From: Stenotrophomonas lactitubi
GTDB taxonomy: Bacteria > Pseudomonadota > Gammaproteobacteria > Xanthomonadales > Xanthomonadaceae
Assembly (NCBI RefSeq): GCF_002803515.1
Contig: NZ_PHQX01000001.1
Span: 248,001 to 312,000 of the forward strand
DNA: 64,000 nt
Direction of reading: 5' to 3'
Positions 39,854-50,938 of this stretch are shown piece after piece (the stretch's first letter is position 1; each line of letters starts with the position of its first letter). Position numbers and translations under genes: made by a program. The notes under the pieces are model-generated. The model had not been told where the DNA came from. It did no database searches and saw only the letters and a program-made list of their open reading frames with translations.

Positions 39854-40237
39854 ATGCGTCATCAGAAATCCGGCCGTAAGTTCAGCCGTACCAGCGCCCA
39901 CCGCGAAGCGATGTTCAAGAACATGGCCGCCTCGCTGTTCAAGCACGAGCTGATCAAGACCACCCTGCCGAAGGCCAAGGAACTGCGCCGCGTCGCCGAG
40001 CCGCTGATCACCCTGGCCAAGGTCGACTCCGTCGCCAACCGTCGTCTGGCCTTCGCCCGCCTGCGCGACAACGAAGCCGTCGGCAACCTGTTCACCATCC
40101 TGGGCCCGCGCTACGCGACCCGTCCGGGCGGCTACCTGCGCCTGCTGAAGTGCGGCTTCCGCGCTGGCGACAACGCGCCGATGGCCTACGTCGAACTGGT
40201 TGACCGTCCGGTCGTGGCTGAAGCCGTCGAAGAATAA
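39854..40237 (+). CDS. rplQ: 50S ribosomal protein L17
   Basis: The 127-aa protein starts [20 protein letters not shown] and contains [20 protein letters not shown]. It closes the alpha operon; a strong terminator follows at 40268. Confidence 0.98.
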   Translation: MRHQKSGRKFSRTSAHREAMFKNMAASLFKHELIKTTLPKAKELRRVAEPLITLAKVDSVANRRLAFARLRDNEAVGNLFTILGPRYATRPGGYLRLLKCGFRAGDNAPMAYVELVDRPVVAEAVEE

Positions 40238-40267
40238 TCGACGCGCGACACCCGTCATTCGGTGAAG

Positions 40268-40291
40268 AACCCGGCCTCGTGCCGGGTTTTT
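40268..40291 (+). terminator. Terminator of the alpha operon
   Basis: AACCCGGC and GCCGGGTT pair perfectly with a 5-nt loop and run into TTT, 31 bp after rplQ. This ends the 33-kb translation cluster. Confidence 0.85.
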
Positions 40292-40301
40292 CCGTTTCTG
40301 C

Positions 40302-40341
40302 GGGGTCAGAGCCCTTTGCATCCGCAAAGGGATCCGACCCC
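40302..40341. repeat. GGGGTC...GACCCC palindromic repeat, copy 1
   Basis: A 40-bp palindrome reads GGGGTCAGAG...GGATCCGACCCC with inner arms CCCTTTGC/GCAAAGGG. It belongs to the same family as two copies near 57625, sharing the outer arms and two internal mismatches. Confidence 0.75.
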
Positions 40342-40430
40342 GCACCGTTCCGACGGGCGCGACGTTGTGGCGGTTCGAACGGCGCGCAGTCTCGGTTACG
40401 CTTGCGGTCCGTACTACACGAGCGTTGCCG

Positions 40431-40937
40431 ATGAATCCTCTGCGCTGGCCTTTCCGCGCCCAGTTCCTGCTGGGCTTCCTGATCTGCGCGGGCCTGCTGG
40501 GCTACGCCATCTTCCTGCAGTTGAAGATGGGCCTGGAGCCGTGTCCGCTGTGCATCTTCCAGCGCCTGGCGTTCGTCGCCTTGGGCCTGCTGTTCCTGAT
40601 CGGCGCCCTGCATGGTCCGTCCAACCGTCCGGGGCGGGCGACCTACGGCATCCTCGCGTTCATCGCTGCTGCCGTGGGCGTGGGCATCGCCGCACGCCAC
40701 GTCTACGTGCAGATGCTGCCGCCGGAGATGGGTGCAACCTGTGGCCCGCCGCTGGCCTTCCTGCGCGAAACCATGGGGCCGCTGGAAGTGTTCCGTACCG
40801 TGCTGACCGGCACCGGCAACTGCGGCAACATCGACTGGACCTTCCTCGGTCTGACCATGCCGATGTGGTCGGGCGTGTGGTTCGTGCTGCTGGCGCTGTG
40901 GGCGCTGGTTGTGTCGCTGCGCAAGGTCAAGCGCTGA
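40431..40937 (+). CDS. dsbB: Disulfide bond formation protein DsbB
   Basis: The 168-aa inner-membrane protein reoxidises DsbA using quinone. Four membrane helices are visible. The first redox pair is Cys38-Cys41 in CPLCIFQR, and the second pair is Cys104 (ATCGPP) and Cys131 (GNCGNID). ATG 40431 is the start that places the first helix at residues 11-30; upstream in-frame codons would add a charged extension. A SMAG array follows. Confidence 0.95.
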   Translation: MNPLRWPFRAQFLLGFLICAGLLGYAIFLQLKMGLEPCPLCIFQRLAFVALGLLFLIGALHGPSNRPGRATYGILAFIAAAVGVGIAARHVYVQMLPPEMGATCGPPLAFLRETMGPLEVFRTVLTGTGNCGNIDWTFLGLTMPMWSGVWFVLLALWALVVSLRKVKR

Positions 40938-40947
40938 TCCAGCCTGG

Positions 40948-41071
40948 AGCCACGCATGGCGTGGCTCTACTGCATATCGGCAGCCACGCATGGCGTGGCT
41001 CTACTGCATATCGGCAGCCACGCATGGCGTGGCTCTACTGCATATCGGCAGCCACGCATGGCGTGGCTCTA
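40948..41071. repeat. Tandem SMAG array, four 34-bp units
   Basis: The hairpin AGCCACGCATGGCGTGGCT occurs four times at 40948, 40982, 41016 and 41050, spaced exactly 34 bp by TCTACTGCATATCGGC-type linkers that are identical between units. Read on the minus strand each unit is GTAGAGCCACGCCATGCGTG and so on, the SMAG head. All four lie in the same orientation between dsbB and the convergent receptor gene. Confidence 0.9.
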
Positions 41072-41115
41072 CTGGGTTCCGGTAGCAACCCTGAGGGCGG
41101 TGCAGTCCCCTGCAA

Positions 41116-41139
41116 TGCCGGCCAGCGGCCGGCACTACC
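41116..41139. repeat. SMAG monomer abutting a stop codon
   Basis: On the minus strand the palindrome GGTAGTGCCGGCCGCTGGCC begins at the base directly after the TGA of the receptor gene. It probably serves as its 3' stem-loop; no other terminator is seen for that gene. Confidence 0.75.
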
Positions 41140-43266
41140 TCAGAAATCCTGCTGCAGGCTCAGATAGGCGCCGCGACGCGGCCCCCATTGCGGCGCGAAC
41201 ACGCCGATGCCGCCGCCATCGCGCAGCTGGTAGCTGCGGTCCAGCGTGTTGAGCACGGCCAGCTGCACATGCAGCGGATGGCCGCTGTCGGCGTTGAAGT
41301 CATGCGCGGCGCTGAGATTGACCTGCAGGTACGACGGCAGCTCGCCGCCATTGGGCACGCCCTCGATGTCCGAACGCAGGCCGCTGCCGTACACGTAGTT
41401 CGCGCCCACCCGGTTATGGCCAGCGAACGCGTAGCTGACGCCGCCGGAAGAGGTCAGCTTCTGGTCGTGGTCCAGATGGATCCAGTTCTGCTGCACGTAG
41501 GCCAATGCATCCGGATCGAGGTTGTACTGGCTGGTGATGACCTGGGTGCCCATCGCCTTGTTGTAGGCGGCGTTGAAGTACGCACTGATCGGCCCGTTGC
41601 TGTAGTCGGCGCTGAACTCCAGGCCGTGGATGTGGCCGCGCCGATAGTTGAAGGTGGAATAGATGTAGGCGGCGCCGAACTGGCCTTCGTCCTGCAGGCG
41701 CGAGACGCGGCGGTCGTAGGCATCCAGGCCGAGGGTGAGGTGCTCGCCGACCTGCTGTGACACGCCGATGTCGTAGTAGTCACTGCGCTCGGACAACGGC
41801 GTGTTGCTGCCACCGGCGGGTTGCTGGTTGCTGGTGCCGTCGAACAGGGCCAGATCGCTGCCGGCAACCAGTTCGCTGGCGGGCGGGGTGAAGTAGCGCG
41901 AGTAGCCGGCATGCACCGTGGTGCTGTCGCTGGCATTCCAGACCACGCCCAGGCGCGGGCTGAGCTGGCCCTCGGTGTGGCCGAACGCCTTGAAGCGGTC
42001 GCCGCGCAGGCCGTAGTTGACCGTCCAGTCATCGCCTATCCGCCACTCATCCTGCACGTACAGTGCCGCGGTGCTGGCGTGGAAGGCATTGCGGTCCGGG
42101 ATCAGCTGCGGCGTGGTGCTTGTCTGCCGGCCATCGGCATCGACCGGGAAGACCCAGCTGCTGTTGTTGGCGGCGGCGTGTTCGTAGTTGCCATACAGGC
42201 CATAGCGCAGGGTGTGGTTGTCGCCCAGCGGCGTGGAGAAATCGGCCTGTAGCGTGTCGGCACGGTTGTTGCGCTGGACCTGCGAGGCGACGCCACTGAA
42301 CACCAGGTCGCCGACGACGTCCGGGTTGAAGGCCACATCGCTGTAGCGCTGGCCGGCCGAGAGCTGGTACGCGGTCTGGCCCAGCGTGCCCTGCAGCACC
42401 AGCATGCCGAAGCGGGTGGTTTCGCGCTGGGTTTCGTCCAGCTGGCTGGAATCGAAGGTGGTGGTGTCCAGGTAACCGAACTGCGGGGTCTGCCCCGGGT
42501 TGACCGGAATCTGGAAGCGGTTGTTGGCGAAGCCGGCGAACACGCTCAGGCGGGTGTTGTCGTTGACCAGATAGGTCAGGTCGGCAAAGGCCTTCCCTTG
42601 GTGGGTATCGTCATGCAGCGGCTTGCGTGAGTTGGTGGGGTTCTCCAGCCCGACTTCGTTCTGATCGTAGTTGCCGGTCAGGAACCAGCTCCAGCGGCCC
42701 TGGTTGCCCCACCAGGAGGCATTCGGGTTGACCTTGCCGAACGAGCCGGCGGTGATGCCGGCGCTGCCGCCGTTGCCCAGTTCGGCGCCACTGCGGGTCG
42801 TGATATCGACCACCGCGGCGGTGCGTTCACCGAACTGGGCCGGCAGGGCGCCATCCATCAGGCGGATGCTCTTGATGGTGCGGGCATCCAGGGTCTGGCC
42901 GAAGCCGGAGATCGATTCGGGCAGAAGTACGCCGTTGATGCGGTACTGCAGGTTGGCGTGGTCGCCGCGCACGTGCACGCCGCCGTAGGAGTCCTGGACC
43001 ACGCCCGGGGCCTGCAGCAGCACCTGGCTGAGCGGGGCGGAGGCGCCCAGGGGCTGCTTCTGGATGTCCTCGGCGGTGATCTGGTACTGGCTGCTGCCGA
43101 TGTCCGGGGACAGGGCGTTGCGGGCTTGGTCGAGCTGGGCACTGACGGTGACCACGTCGAGGTTCTTGACCGCGGCCGCGCTGGAATCAGTGTCGGCGGC
43201 AAGCACGGGTTGGCTGGCCAGGATCAGGGCGAAGGTGATGGCGGTGGTGAGCAGGGAGGGCTTCAT
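41140..43266 (-). CDS. TonB-dependent outer-membrane receptor, second
   Basis: The 708-aa protein has a signal peptide (MKPSLLTTAITFALILASQP), a TonB-box-like LDVVTVSA, a plug with VLLQAPGVVQDSYGGVHVRG and RLMDGALPAQFGERTAAVVD, and a barrel ending YLSLQQDF with the terminal aromatic needed by the Bam machinery. The start at 43266 begins the signal peptide; the frame remains open upstream without a credible start. The ligand is unknown. A palindrome TGTTACTCCGTAACA lies 45 bp upstream, similar in layout to a Zur box, so metal regulation is possible. Confidence 0.9.
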   Translation of the reverse strand: MKPSLLTTAITFALILASQPVLAADTDSSAAAVKNLDVVTVSAQLDQARNALSPDIGSSQYQITAEDIQKQPLGASAPLSQVLLQAPGVVQDSYGGVHVRGDHANLQYRINGVLLPESISGFGQTLDARTIKSIRLMDGALPAQFGERTAAVVDITTRSGAELGNGGSAGITAGSFGKVNPNASWWGNQGRWSWFLTGNYDQNEVGLENPTNSRKPLHDDTHQGKAFADLTYLVNDNTRLSVFAGFANNRFQIPVNPGQTPQFGYLDTTTFDSSQLDETQRETTRFGMLVLQGTLGQTAYQLSAGQRYSDVAFNPDVVGDLVFSGVASQVQRNNRADTLQADFSTPLGDNHTLRYGLYGNYEHAAANNSSWVFPVDADGRQTSTTPQLIPDRNAFHASTAALYVQDEWRIGDDWTVNYGLRGDRFKAFGHTEGQLSPRLGVVWNASDSTTVHAGYSRYFTPPASELVAGSDLALFDGTSNQQPAGGSNTPLSERSDYYDIGVSQQVGEHLTLGLDAYDRRVSRLQDEGQFGAAYIYSTFNYRRGHIHGLEFSADYSNGPISAYFNAAYNKAMGTQVITSQYNLDPDALAYVQQNWIHLDHDQKLTSSGGVSYAFAGHNRVGANYVYGSGLRSDIEGVPNGGELPSYLQVNLSAAHDFNADSGHPLHVQLAVLNTLDRSYQLRDGGGIGVFAPQWGPRRGAYLSLQQDF

Positions 43267-43310
43267 GGGAAATGGGCAGGGAAGGGGGAAGGGGCCGGTC
43301 CATGAGGGAG

Positions 43311-43325
43311 TGTTACTCCGTAACA
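43311..43325. promoter_or_regulatory. Zur-box-like palindrome between receptor and aroG-type gene
   Basis: TGTTAC TCC GTAACA is a perfect inverted repeat with a 3-bp centre. Its outer TGTTA...TAACA spacing equals that of the enterobacterial Zur consensus TGTTATANTATAACA, but inner bases differ. It sits 45 bp before the receptor start and about 156 bp before the DAHP synthase start. Confidence 0.35.
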
Positions 43326-43480
43326 ACTGCGTGCCGATCATGCGCCTGTCCGGCGGTGGCGACCATGCCGTTTCTGGCCGATCACGCGGCCCCTTTCCAC
43401 GCCGTTCAGGCAGTCGTGGCGGTGCCTGGCCCTTTGCGTCAGCGGCTGGCTCTGCGACCATGACCGCCCCCCACCCCCGG

Positions 43481-44881
<1,401 letters not shown>

Positions 44882-44920
44882 AAGGTGTTTCGGCAGGGCT
44901 GCGCCCTGCACCCGCAGAGG

Positions 44921-44935
44921 CAACGTCAACGTCAA
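44921..44935. repeat. CAACGT hexamer tract in copy A
   Basis: CAACGTCAACGTCAA, 2.5 units. The reverse-complement tract TTGACG occurs 4.7 times in copy B, on the opposite arm. Confidence 0.8.
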
Positions 44936-44955
44936 ATGCGGGCATTCGGCGTGTT

Positions 44956-45057
44956 GGCGGGGCGGTGTCGGATTGCGGGGACGCCGCAAGTACGTCCTTG
45001 TAGGCTTGGCCGCGGCATCCATGCCGCGGACACCCCGCAATCCGACACCGCCCCACC
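44956..45057 (+). repeat. 102-bp hairpin element, variant 1, copy A
   Basis: A 25-bp arm beginning GGCGGGGCGGTGTCGG (44956-44980) pairs with its inverse (45033-45057) with one C-A mismatch. The 52-bp interior contains GTAGGCTTGG and the SMAG-type hairpin CCGCGGCAT CC ATGCCGCGG (45010-45029). Confidence 0.9.
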
Positions 45058-45080
45058 TTCGACAGATCTCCACGGCTGTT

Positions 45081-45194
45081 GGTAGGTGTCGACCTTGGTG
45101 GACACAAGTAGATCCACGCCATGCGTGGATGACTCCATCGAAATCGAATATTTCGATATCGGAACGAATTGAGCCGAGCATTGCTCGGCTCTAC
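45081..45194. repeat. SMAG hairpins in the centre of copy A
   Basis: Three GTAG-headed palindromes lie here: GGTAGGTGTCGACC... (45081-45104), GTAGATCCACGCCATGCG... (45108-45130), and an inverted GAGCCGAGCATTGCTCGGCT plus CTAC (45171-45194). Between the last two is an ATCGAATATTTCGAT-like palindrome also kept in copy B. Confidence 0.75.
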
Positions 45195-45227
45195 AGAAAT
45201 GCCGGCAGATCGCGGAAATCTGTCGAA

Positions 45228-45329
45228 GGCGGGGTGGGTCCGGTTGCGGGAGTGTCCGCGGCATGGATGCCGCGGCCAAGCCCCCAGGGATGGGTTTACG
45301 GCGTCTCCCGCAACCGGACCCACCCCGCC
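45228..45329 (-). repeat. 102-bp hairpin element, variant 2, copy A (inverted)
   Basis: A 24-bp arm beginning GGCGGGGTGGGTCCGG (45228-45251) pairs perfectly with 45306-45329. The interior is the reverse-complement of the variant 1 interior, including CCGCGGCAT GG ATGCCGCGG, so the element lies in opposite orientation. Confidence 0.9.
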
Positions 45330-45494
45330 ATCCCGCAGGAAATCCGCTTCTGCTTCGGCTGTTGTTGCTCCAGCTTGCAGCAGGTGCAGGGCTGCAAGCC
45401 CTGCCGACCAACACCCTCCTTACGAACGACTGACGTGACGCTCATGCGCTATGCGCGAGGCTGTCCGCTTGGTGTTCGAGTGGAGGTGGCAACG

Positions 45495-46637
45495 GTGCAC
45501 TGGGAAAGCGCACAGGCCTATGCATGGCCGTTGGGATTGGCAGTGTTGGTGGGTGGCATCGGCGCGTGGTTGATCCTGTGGATCTACCATCGGCTGAAAG
45601 GACGTGATCGTCGCCGCGCGCGCATCGGTCGTGTGCTCGGGCTGCCGATGGCCACGGCATGGCCGTTGCTGCTGCTGATTCCCGCGTTGCAATCCACACC
45701 GCTGCCGGAACACACGCTCGATCAGCTGCTGCGCGTGCTGCACATCGCTCTGACTGCCTGCTTCATCTGGCTGCTGGTGCGCGGCGTTGCTGCGGGTGAG
45801 CGGGCGATCCTGCGCAGTCATCCGATTGATGTCTCGGACAACCTCGAAGCGCGCCGCATCCAGACCCAGACGCGGGTGCTCAGCCGCGTGCTGATGGGCG
45901 GCATCATCGTGCTCGGTGCTTCGCTGGTGCTGTTGACCTTTCCGATGGTGCAGAAGATCGGCACCGCACTGCTGGCGTCGGCCGGCCTGATCGGCCTGGT
46001 GGCGGGTATCGCTGCCAAACCGGTGTTCGGCAATCTGATCGCCGGCCTGCAGATCGCGGTGACACAGCCGATCCGGCTCGACGACGTGGTGATCGTCGAA
46101 GGCGAATGGGGGCGCGTCGAGGAAATCGGCAGCAGCTATGTGGTGGTGCGCATCTGGGATGAGCGGCGGATGGTGGTGCCGCTGACATGGTTCATCGAGC
46201 ATCCGTTCCAGAACTGGACGCGACGCAGTGCCGACCTGCTGGGAACGGCTTTCCTGTGGCTGGACTACCGTGCGCCGATCGCGGCGATACGTGCCGAGCT
46301 GGAACGCATCTGCCAGGGCCAGCCGCTGTGGGATGGACGGGTGTGCGTGACCCAGGTGACCGAAACCAGCGAGCGCGCGATCCAGGTACGGCTGCTGGTC
46401 AGTGCGCGCAGTTCCGGTGATGCGTTCGACCTGCGCTGCCTGGTGCGCGAGCGCATGCTGGATTTCCTCGCGCGCGAGCATCCGCAATCGCTGCCGCAGG
46501 TGCGCGCGCGCCTGCAGCGGGACGATGAGCTGGATATGCCGCGGATGCGGCGTGCAGGCAGCGCGGATGTGCGCTCGCCGGGTGCGGAGGACGGTGAGGC
46601 GGCGATCGCGCCGGTGGAGCCGGGCCAGCCTCTGTAG
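45495..46637 (+). CDS. MscS-family mechanosensitive channel
   Basis: The 380-aa membrane protein has about five helices (near residues 11-30, 46-63, 75-97, 130-150 and the pore helix 157-187). The pore segment ASAGLIGLVAGIAAKPVFGN, NLIAGLQIAVTQPIRLDDVV and VEGEWGRVEEIGSSYVVVRI are the MscS core. It should gate under membrane tension and release small solutes. The GTG at 45495 has a strong GGAGG 8 nt upstream; an ATG at 45444 has none. The stop TAG is part of the GTAG head of a SMAG repeat, so the C-terminal end was set by a repeat insertion. Confidence 0.85.
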   Translation: MHWESAQAYAWPLGLAVLVGGIGAWLILWIYHRLKGRDRRRARIGRVLGLPMATAWPLLLLIPALQSTPLPEHTLDQLLRVLHIALTACFIWLLVRGVAAGERAILRSHPIDVSDNLEARRIQTQTRVLSRVLMGGIIVLGASLVLLTFPMVQKIGTALLASAGLIGLVAGIAAKPVFGNLIAGLQIAVTQPIRLDDVVIVEGEWGRVEEIGSSYVVVRIWDERRMVVPLTWFIEHPFQNWTRRSADLLGTAFLWLDYRAPIAAIRAELERICQGQPLWDGRVCVTQVTETSERAIQVRLLVSARSSGDAFDLRCLVRERMLDFLAREHPQSLPQVRARLQRDDELDMPRMRRAGSADVRSPGAEDGEAAIAPVEPGQPL

Positions 46638-46699
46638 AGCCGAGCCATGCTCGGCTGCTTTCGATTTTCCGGTGAAGCCGAGCGTGGGCTCGGCTCTAC
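46634..46699. repeat. SMAG dimer overlapping the mscS-type stop codon
   Basis: GTAGAGCCGAGCCATGCTCG... (46634-46656) faces its inverse ending CGGCTCTAC (46676-46699). The first GTAG contains the stop codon of the upstream gene. The dimer lies between two convergent genes. Confidence 0.85.
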
Positions 46700-46709
46700 A
46701 GAAACACGA

Positions 46710-48332
46710 TCAGGGATCGCCGGATTCGATCAATGCATCGGTATCGAAGTGCGGCGGACGCCTGGCGCGCGTGCGCTGCTCATACGCGTAGGCCATCTCG
46801 ATCAACTTCGGTTCGCTCCACGCCGTGCCCATGAACAACAGCCCCGCGGGCAGGCCATCGATCTGGCCCATCGGCACGCTCAGGCTGGGGTAGCCGGCGA
46901 CGGCGGCGACACTGTAGCTCTCGCCGGGGAAGTCATCCCCCGTGCTGCGCAGGGGCCAGGCCACGCCGGTTGTCGGTGCGACCAGCGCATCCAGCTTCTG
47001 CGATGCCAATACGGCGTCGATGCCTTCCGGGCCCGCCAGTCGCCGCGCATCGCTGCGCGCGCGGATGTACACGGGATCGCCCAGGCCAGGGGTCGCCTCG
47101 GCCTCCTGCAGCAGCTCCTGGCCGAACAGGCCCAGTTCCTGGCCCTTGTGTGCCTCGTTGAAGGCGATCAGCCCGGCCAGGCTGCGCAGTGGTGCCTGGT
47201 AGGTGTTGAGGTAGCGCCCCAGTCCGGCCTTGAATTCGTACAGCAGGACGATGCGCTCGGCATCGGCCCAGGCGCCCTGGTTGGGCAGTTCCACCGGCAC
47301 CACCACGGCGCCGGCGCGGCGCAGCTCGGCGACCGCCTGCTCAACCAGCGGCGGCATCCCGCGATACTTCAGCAGTGGTGTCTGCAGCAGGCCGATGCGC
47401 TTGCCACGCAGTCCCTGCGGATCCAGTCGTGCGGTGTAGTCGTAGACGGCGCGGCCGGGCATGGTCGCGGTGGCGGGATCGGCATCATCGCGGCCGGCGA
47501 TGGCGGTCAGCACGGCGGCGGCGTCCGCGACGCTGCGGGTCATCGGGCCCGCAGTGTCCTGGCTGAAGGAGATCGGGATGATGCCTTCGCGGCTGACCAG
47601 GCCGACGGTCGGTTTCAGGCCGACCACGCCGTTGACCGCCGCGGGGCAGACGATGCTGCCATCGGTTTCGGTGCCGATGGCCACGCTGGCCAGGTTGGCG
47701 GCCACGGCCACCGCGCTGCCGCTGCTGGAGCCACAGGGCGAATGACTGAGGCGGTAGGGATTGCGGGTCTGCCCCCCGCGCGCGCTCCAGCCAGAGATCG
47801 AGTCGTTGCCACGGAAGTTGGCCCACTCGCTGAGGTTGGTCTTGCCCAGTACCACCGCGCCCGCTTCGCGCAGGCGTCGCACCAGGTAGGCATCGTCGGG
47901 GCGGAAGCTCTGCAGGGCGAGGGAGCCGGCACTGGTGGCCATTGGCGCGGCGTTGATGTTGTCCTTCAGCAGGATCGGGATGCCATGCAGCGGTCCGCGC
48001 AGGCGGCCGTTACGGCGCTCGCGATCACGCTCTGCAGCTTCCTTCAGGGCATCCGGATTGAGCTCGATCACCGCGCGCAGGCGCGGGCCGGCGCGGTCCA
48101 GTGTGGCGATGCGCTTGAGGTAAGCGTGAGTGAGGGTGGTGCTGTCCAGTTCGCCGGCGACCATGCGTGCCTGCAGGTCGGAGACTTCGGTCTCGGCGTA
48201 GGGGAAGGGCACGTTGCTGCTACCCGGTTCGGCAGCGTGGGCGCTGGACGTGGCCGGGCTGCAGCCAGCAGCAAACACCGCAGGCAGTGCGGCGATCAGA
48301 CAGGAAAGGAGGGGCGGCAAGGACAGGCGCAT
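46710..48332 (-). CDS. Amidase-signature family lipoprotein
   Basis: The 540-aa protein has a lipoprotein signal with lipobox FAAG-Cys24, so it is expected to be anchored at the outside of a membrane. The amidase-signature triad is readable: Lys123 in LLKDNIN, the serine-rich GSSSGS (201-206), and the nucleophile Ser226 in GTETDGSI. Substrates of this family range from amides to aminoacyl groups and cannot be predicted. The start at 48332 opens the lipoprotein signal. Upstream is a DUF2127 gene on the same strand. Confidence 0.9.
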   Translation of the reverse strand: MRLSLPPLLSCLIAALPAVFAAGCSPATSSAHAAEPGSSNVPFPYAETEVSDLQARMVAGELDSTTLTHAYLKRIATLDRAGPRLRAVIELNPDALKEAAERDRERRNGRLRGPLHGIPILLKDNINAAPMATSAGSLALQSFRPDDAYLVRRLREAGAVVLGKTNLSEWANFRGNDSISGWSARGGQTRNPYRLSHSPCGSSSGSAVAVAANLASVAIGTETDGSIVCPAAVNGVVGLKPTVGLVSREGIIPISFSQDTAGPMTRSVADAAAVLTAIAGRDDADPATATMPGRAVYDYTARLDPQGLRGKRIGLLQTPLLKYRGMPPLVEQAVAELRRAGAVVVPVELPNQGAWADAERIVLLYEFKAGLGRYLNTYQAPLRSLAGLIAFNEAHKGQELGLFGQELLQEAEATPGLGDPVYIRARSDARRLAGPEGIDAVLASQKLDALVAPTTGVAWPLRSTGDDFPGESYSVAAVAGYPSLSVPMGQIDGLPAGLLFMGTAWSEPKLIEMAYAYEQRTRARRPPHFDTDALIESGDP

Positions 48333-48373
48333 GGGGCAGCTTCGACGGCTCCGATCCCCAGTGTAGCGGCTGC

Positions 48374-48841
48374 TCAGCGGCGGCGCTTGCGCAGGTCGCG
48401 CGCCAGCACGTAGACGACGATCAGGTTGATCGCCAGCACGGTCCACGAGGCCCAGCCGGGATGGCGGACGATCGCGTAGATATCGAAGGGCAGGTAGATG
48501 GAGGCGGTCAGGCAGCCCAGCCAGGAGGCCCATGCCTTGGCTTTCCACAGACCCCAGGCTTCGACCAGGTGCAGCAGGCCGTAGCCGATCATCGCCGCTG
48601 CGGCCAGGTGCACCGCGTCGGGACTGATTGCATTCAACAGCGAGGGCAGGGTGCCGTGATCCGGGTCCAGGCTGAAACGCCGGATCAGGGCATTGACGCC
48701 GTCGCGAAGCGGCTGCGGACCGAGGATTTCCAGCCCGGTAGCCGCCAACAACGCCAGCATCGCCTTGCTCGCTTCGAGCAAGGCGATGACGTGGAGGCCC
48801 GGATGCCGATGCGGATCCGGGTTGTAGCCGTTCTGGCTCAC
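48374..48841 (-). CDS. DUF2127 family membrane protein
   Basis: The 155-aa protein starts at a GTG and has about four hydrophobic segments. The opening HRHPGLHVIALLEASKAMLAL and IYLPFDIYAI are typical of DUF2127, whose function is unknown. It begins 11 bp after the typA stop on the same strand, so it is probably cotranscribed with typA. Confidence 0.8.
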   Translation of the reverse strand: MSQNGYNPDPHRHPGLHVIALLEASKAMLALLAATGLEILGPQPLRDGVNALIRRFSLDPDHGTLPSLLNAISPDAVHLAAAAMIGYGLLHLVEAWGLWKAKAWASWLGCLTASIYLPFDIYAIVRHPGWASWTVLAINLIVVYVLARDLRKRRR

Positions 48842-48852
48842 GGTTCGCTGGA

Positions 48853-50700
<1,848 letters not shown>

Positions 50701-50938
50701 ACGAAAGGGGGCCAGTCGGCGCCGGATTTGGAAAAAGAAGTCCAACATTATACGTCGAACTTGACGATTGGCGAAAACCTGGATTTCAGACCTGCCGAGG
50801 TCCCCATTCAGCCTGGCTCCCGGCGCTGCCCGTCCGCGGGCTGAAGACCCTGCCTGCGCCGATGGTCGAAGCCGCTCATGCCACGGGGGAGGTGTATCCT
50901 TATGGGGCTGATTACACACCCCGCATCCAAGGATCTGC

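Larger units (their letters stand above)
44892..45405. repeat. Composite palindromic element, copy A (514 bp)
   Basis: This fills most of the 613-bp gap between the DAHP synthase and MscS-type genes. Outer ends are GGCAGGGCTGCGCCCTGCACC (44892-44912, written as overlapping halves GGCAGGGC and GCCCTGCACC) and its inverse at 45383-45405. Inside these are hexamer tracts, two inverted 102-bp elements, CTTCGACAGAT flanks facing inward, and a centre with SMAG hairpins plus an ATCGAATATTTCGAT-type palindrome. Copy B at 53332 has the same parts in the same order. No gene is seen in it. Confidence 0.85.

Noticed and set aside
40948..41071. A regular array with 34-bp period that looks like a short CRISPR
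   Set aside because: Linkers and repeats are both identical from unit to unit, the unit is a full palindrome with a GTAG head, and there are no cas genes. It is a tandem SMAG.
43267..43480. Cobalamin or other riboswitch upstream of the second TonB receptor
   Set aside because: The leader between the palindrome and the start is only about 45 nt and shows no B12-box or other known aptamer elements.
45444..45494. ATG at 45444 as the start of the MscS-type gene
   Set aside because: It has no ribosome site, whereas GTG 45495 has GGAGG at ideal distance and opens directly into the first membrane helix.
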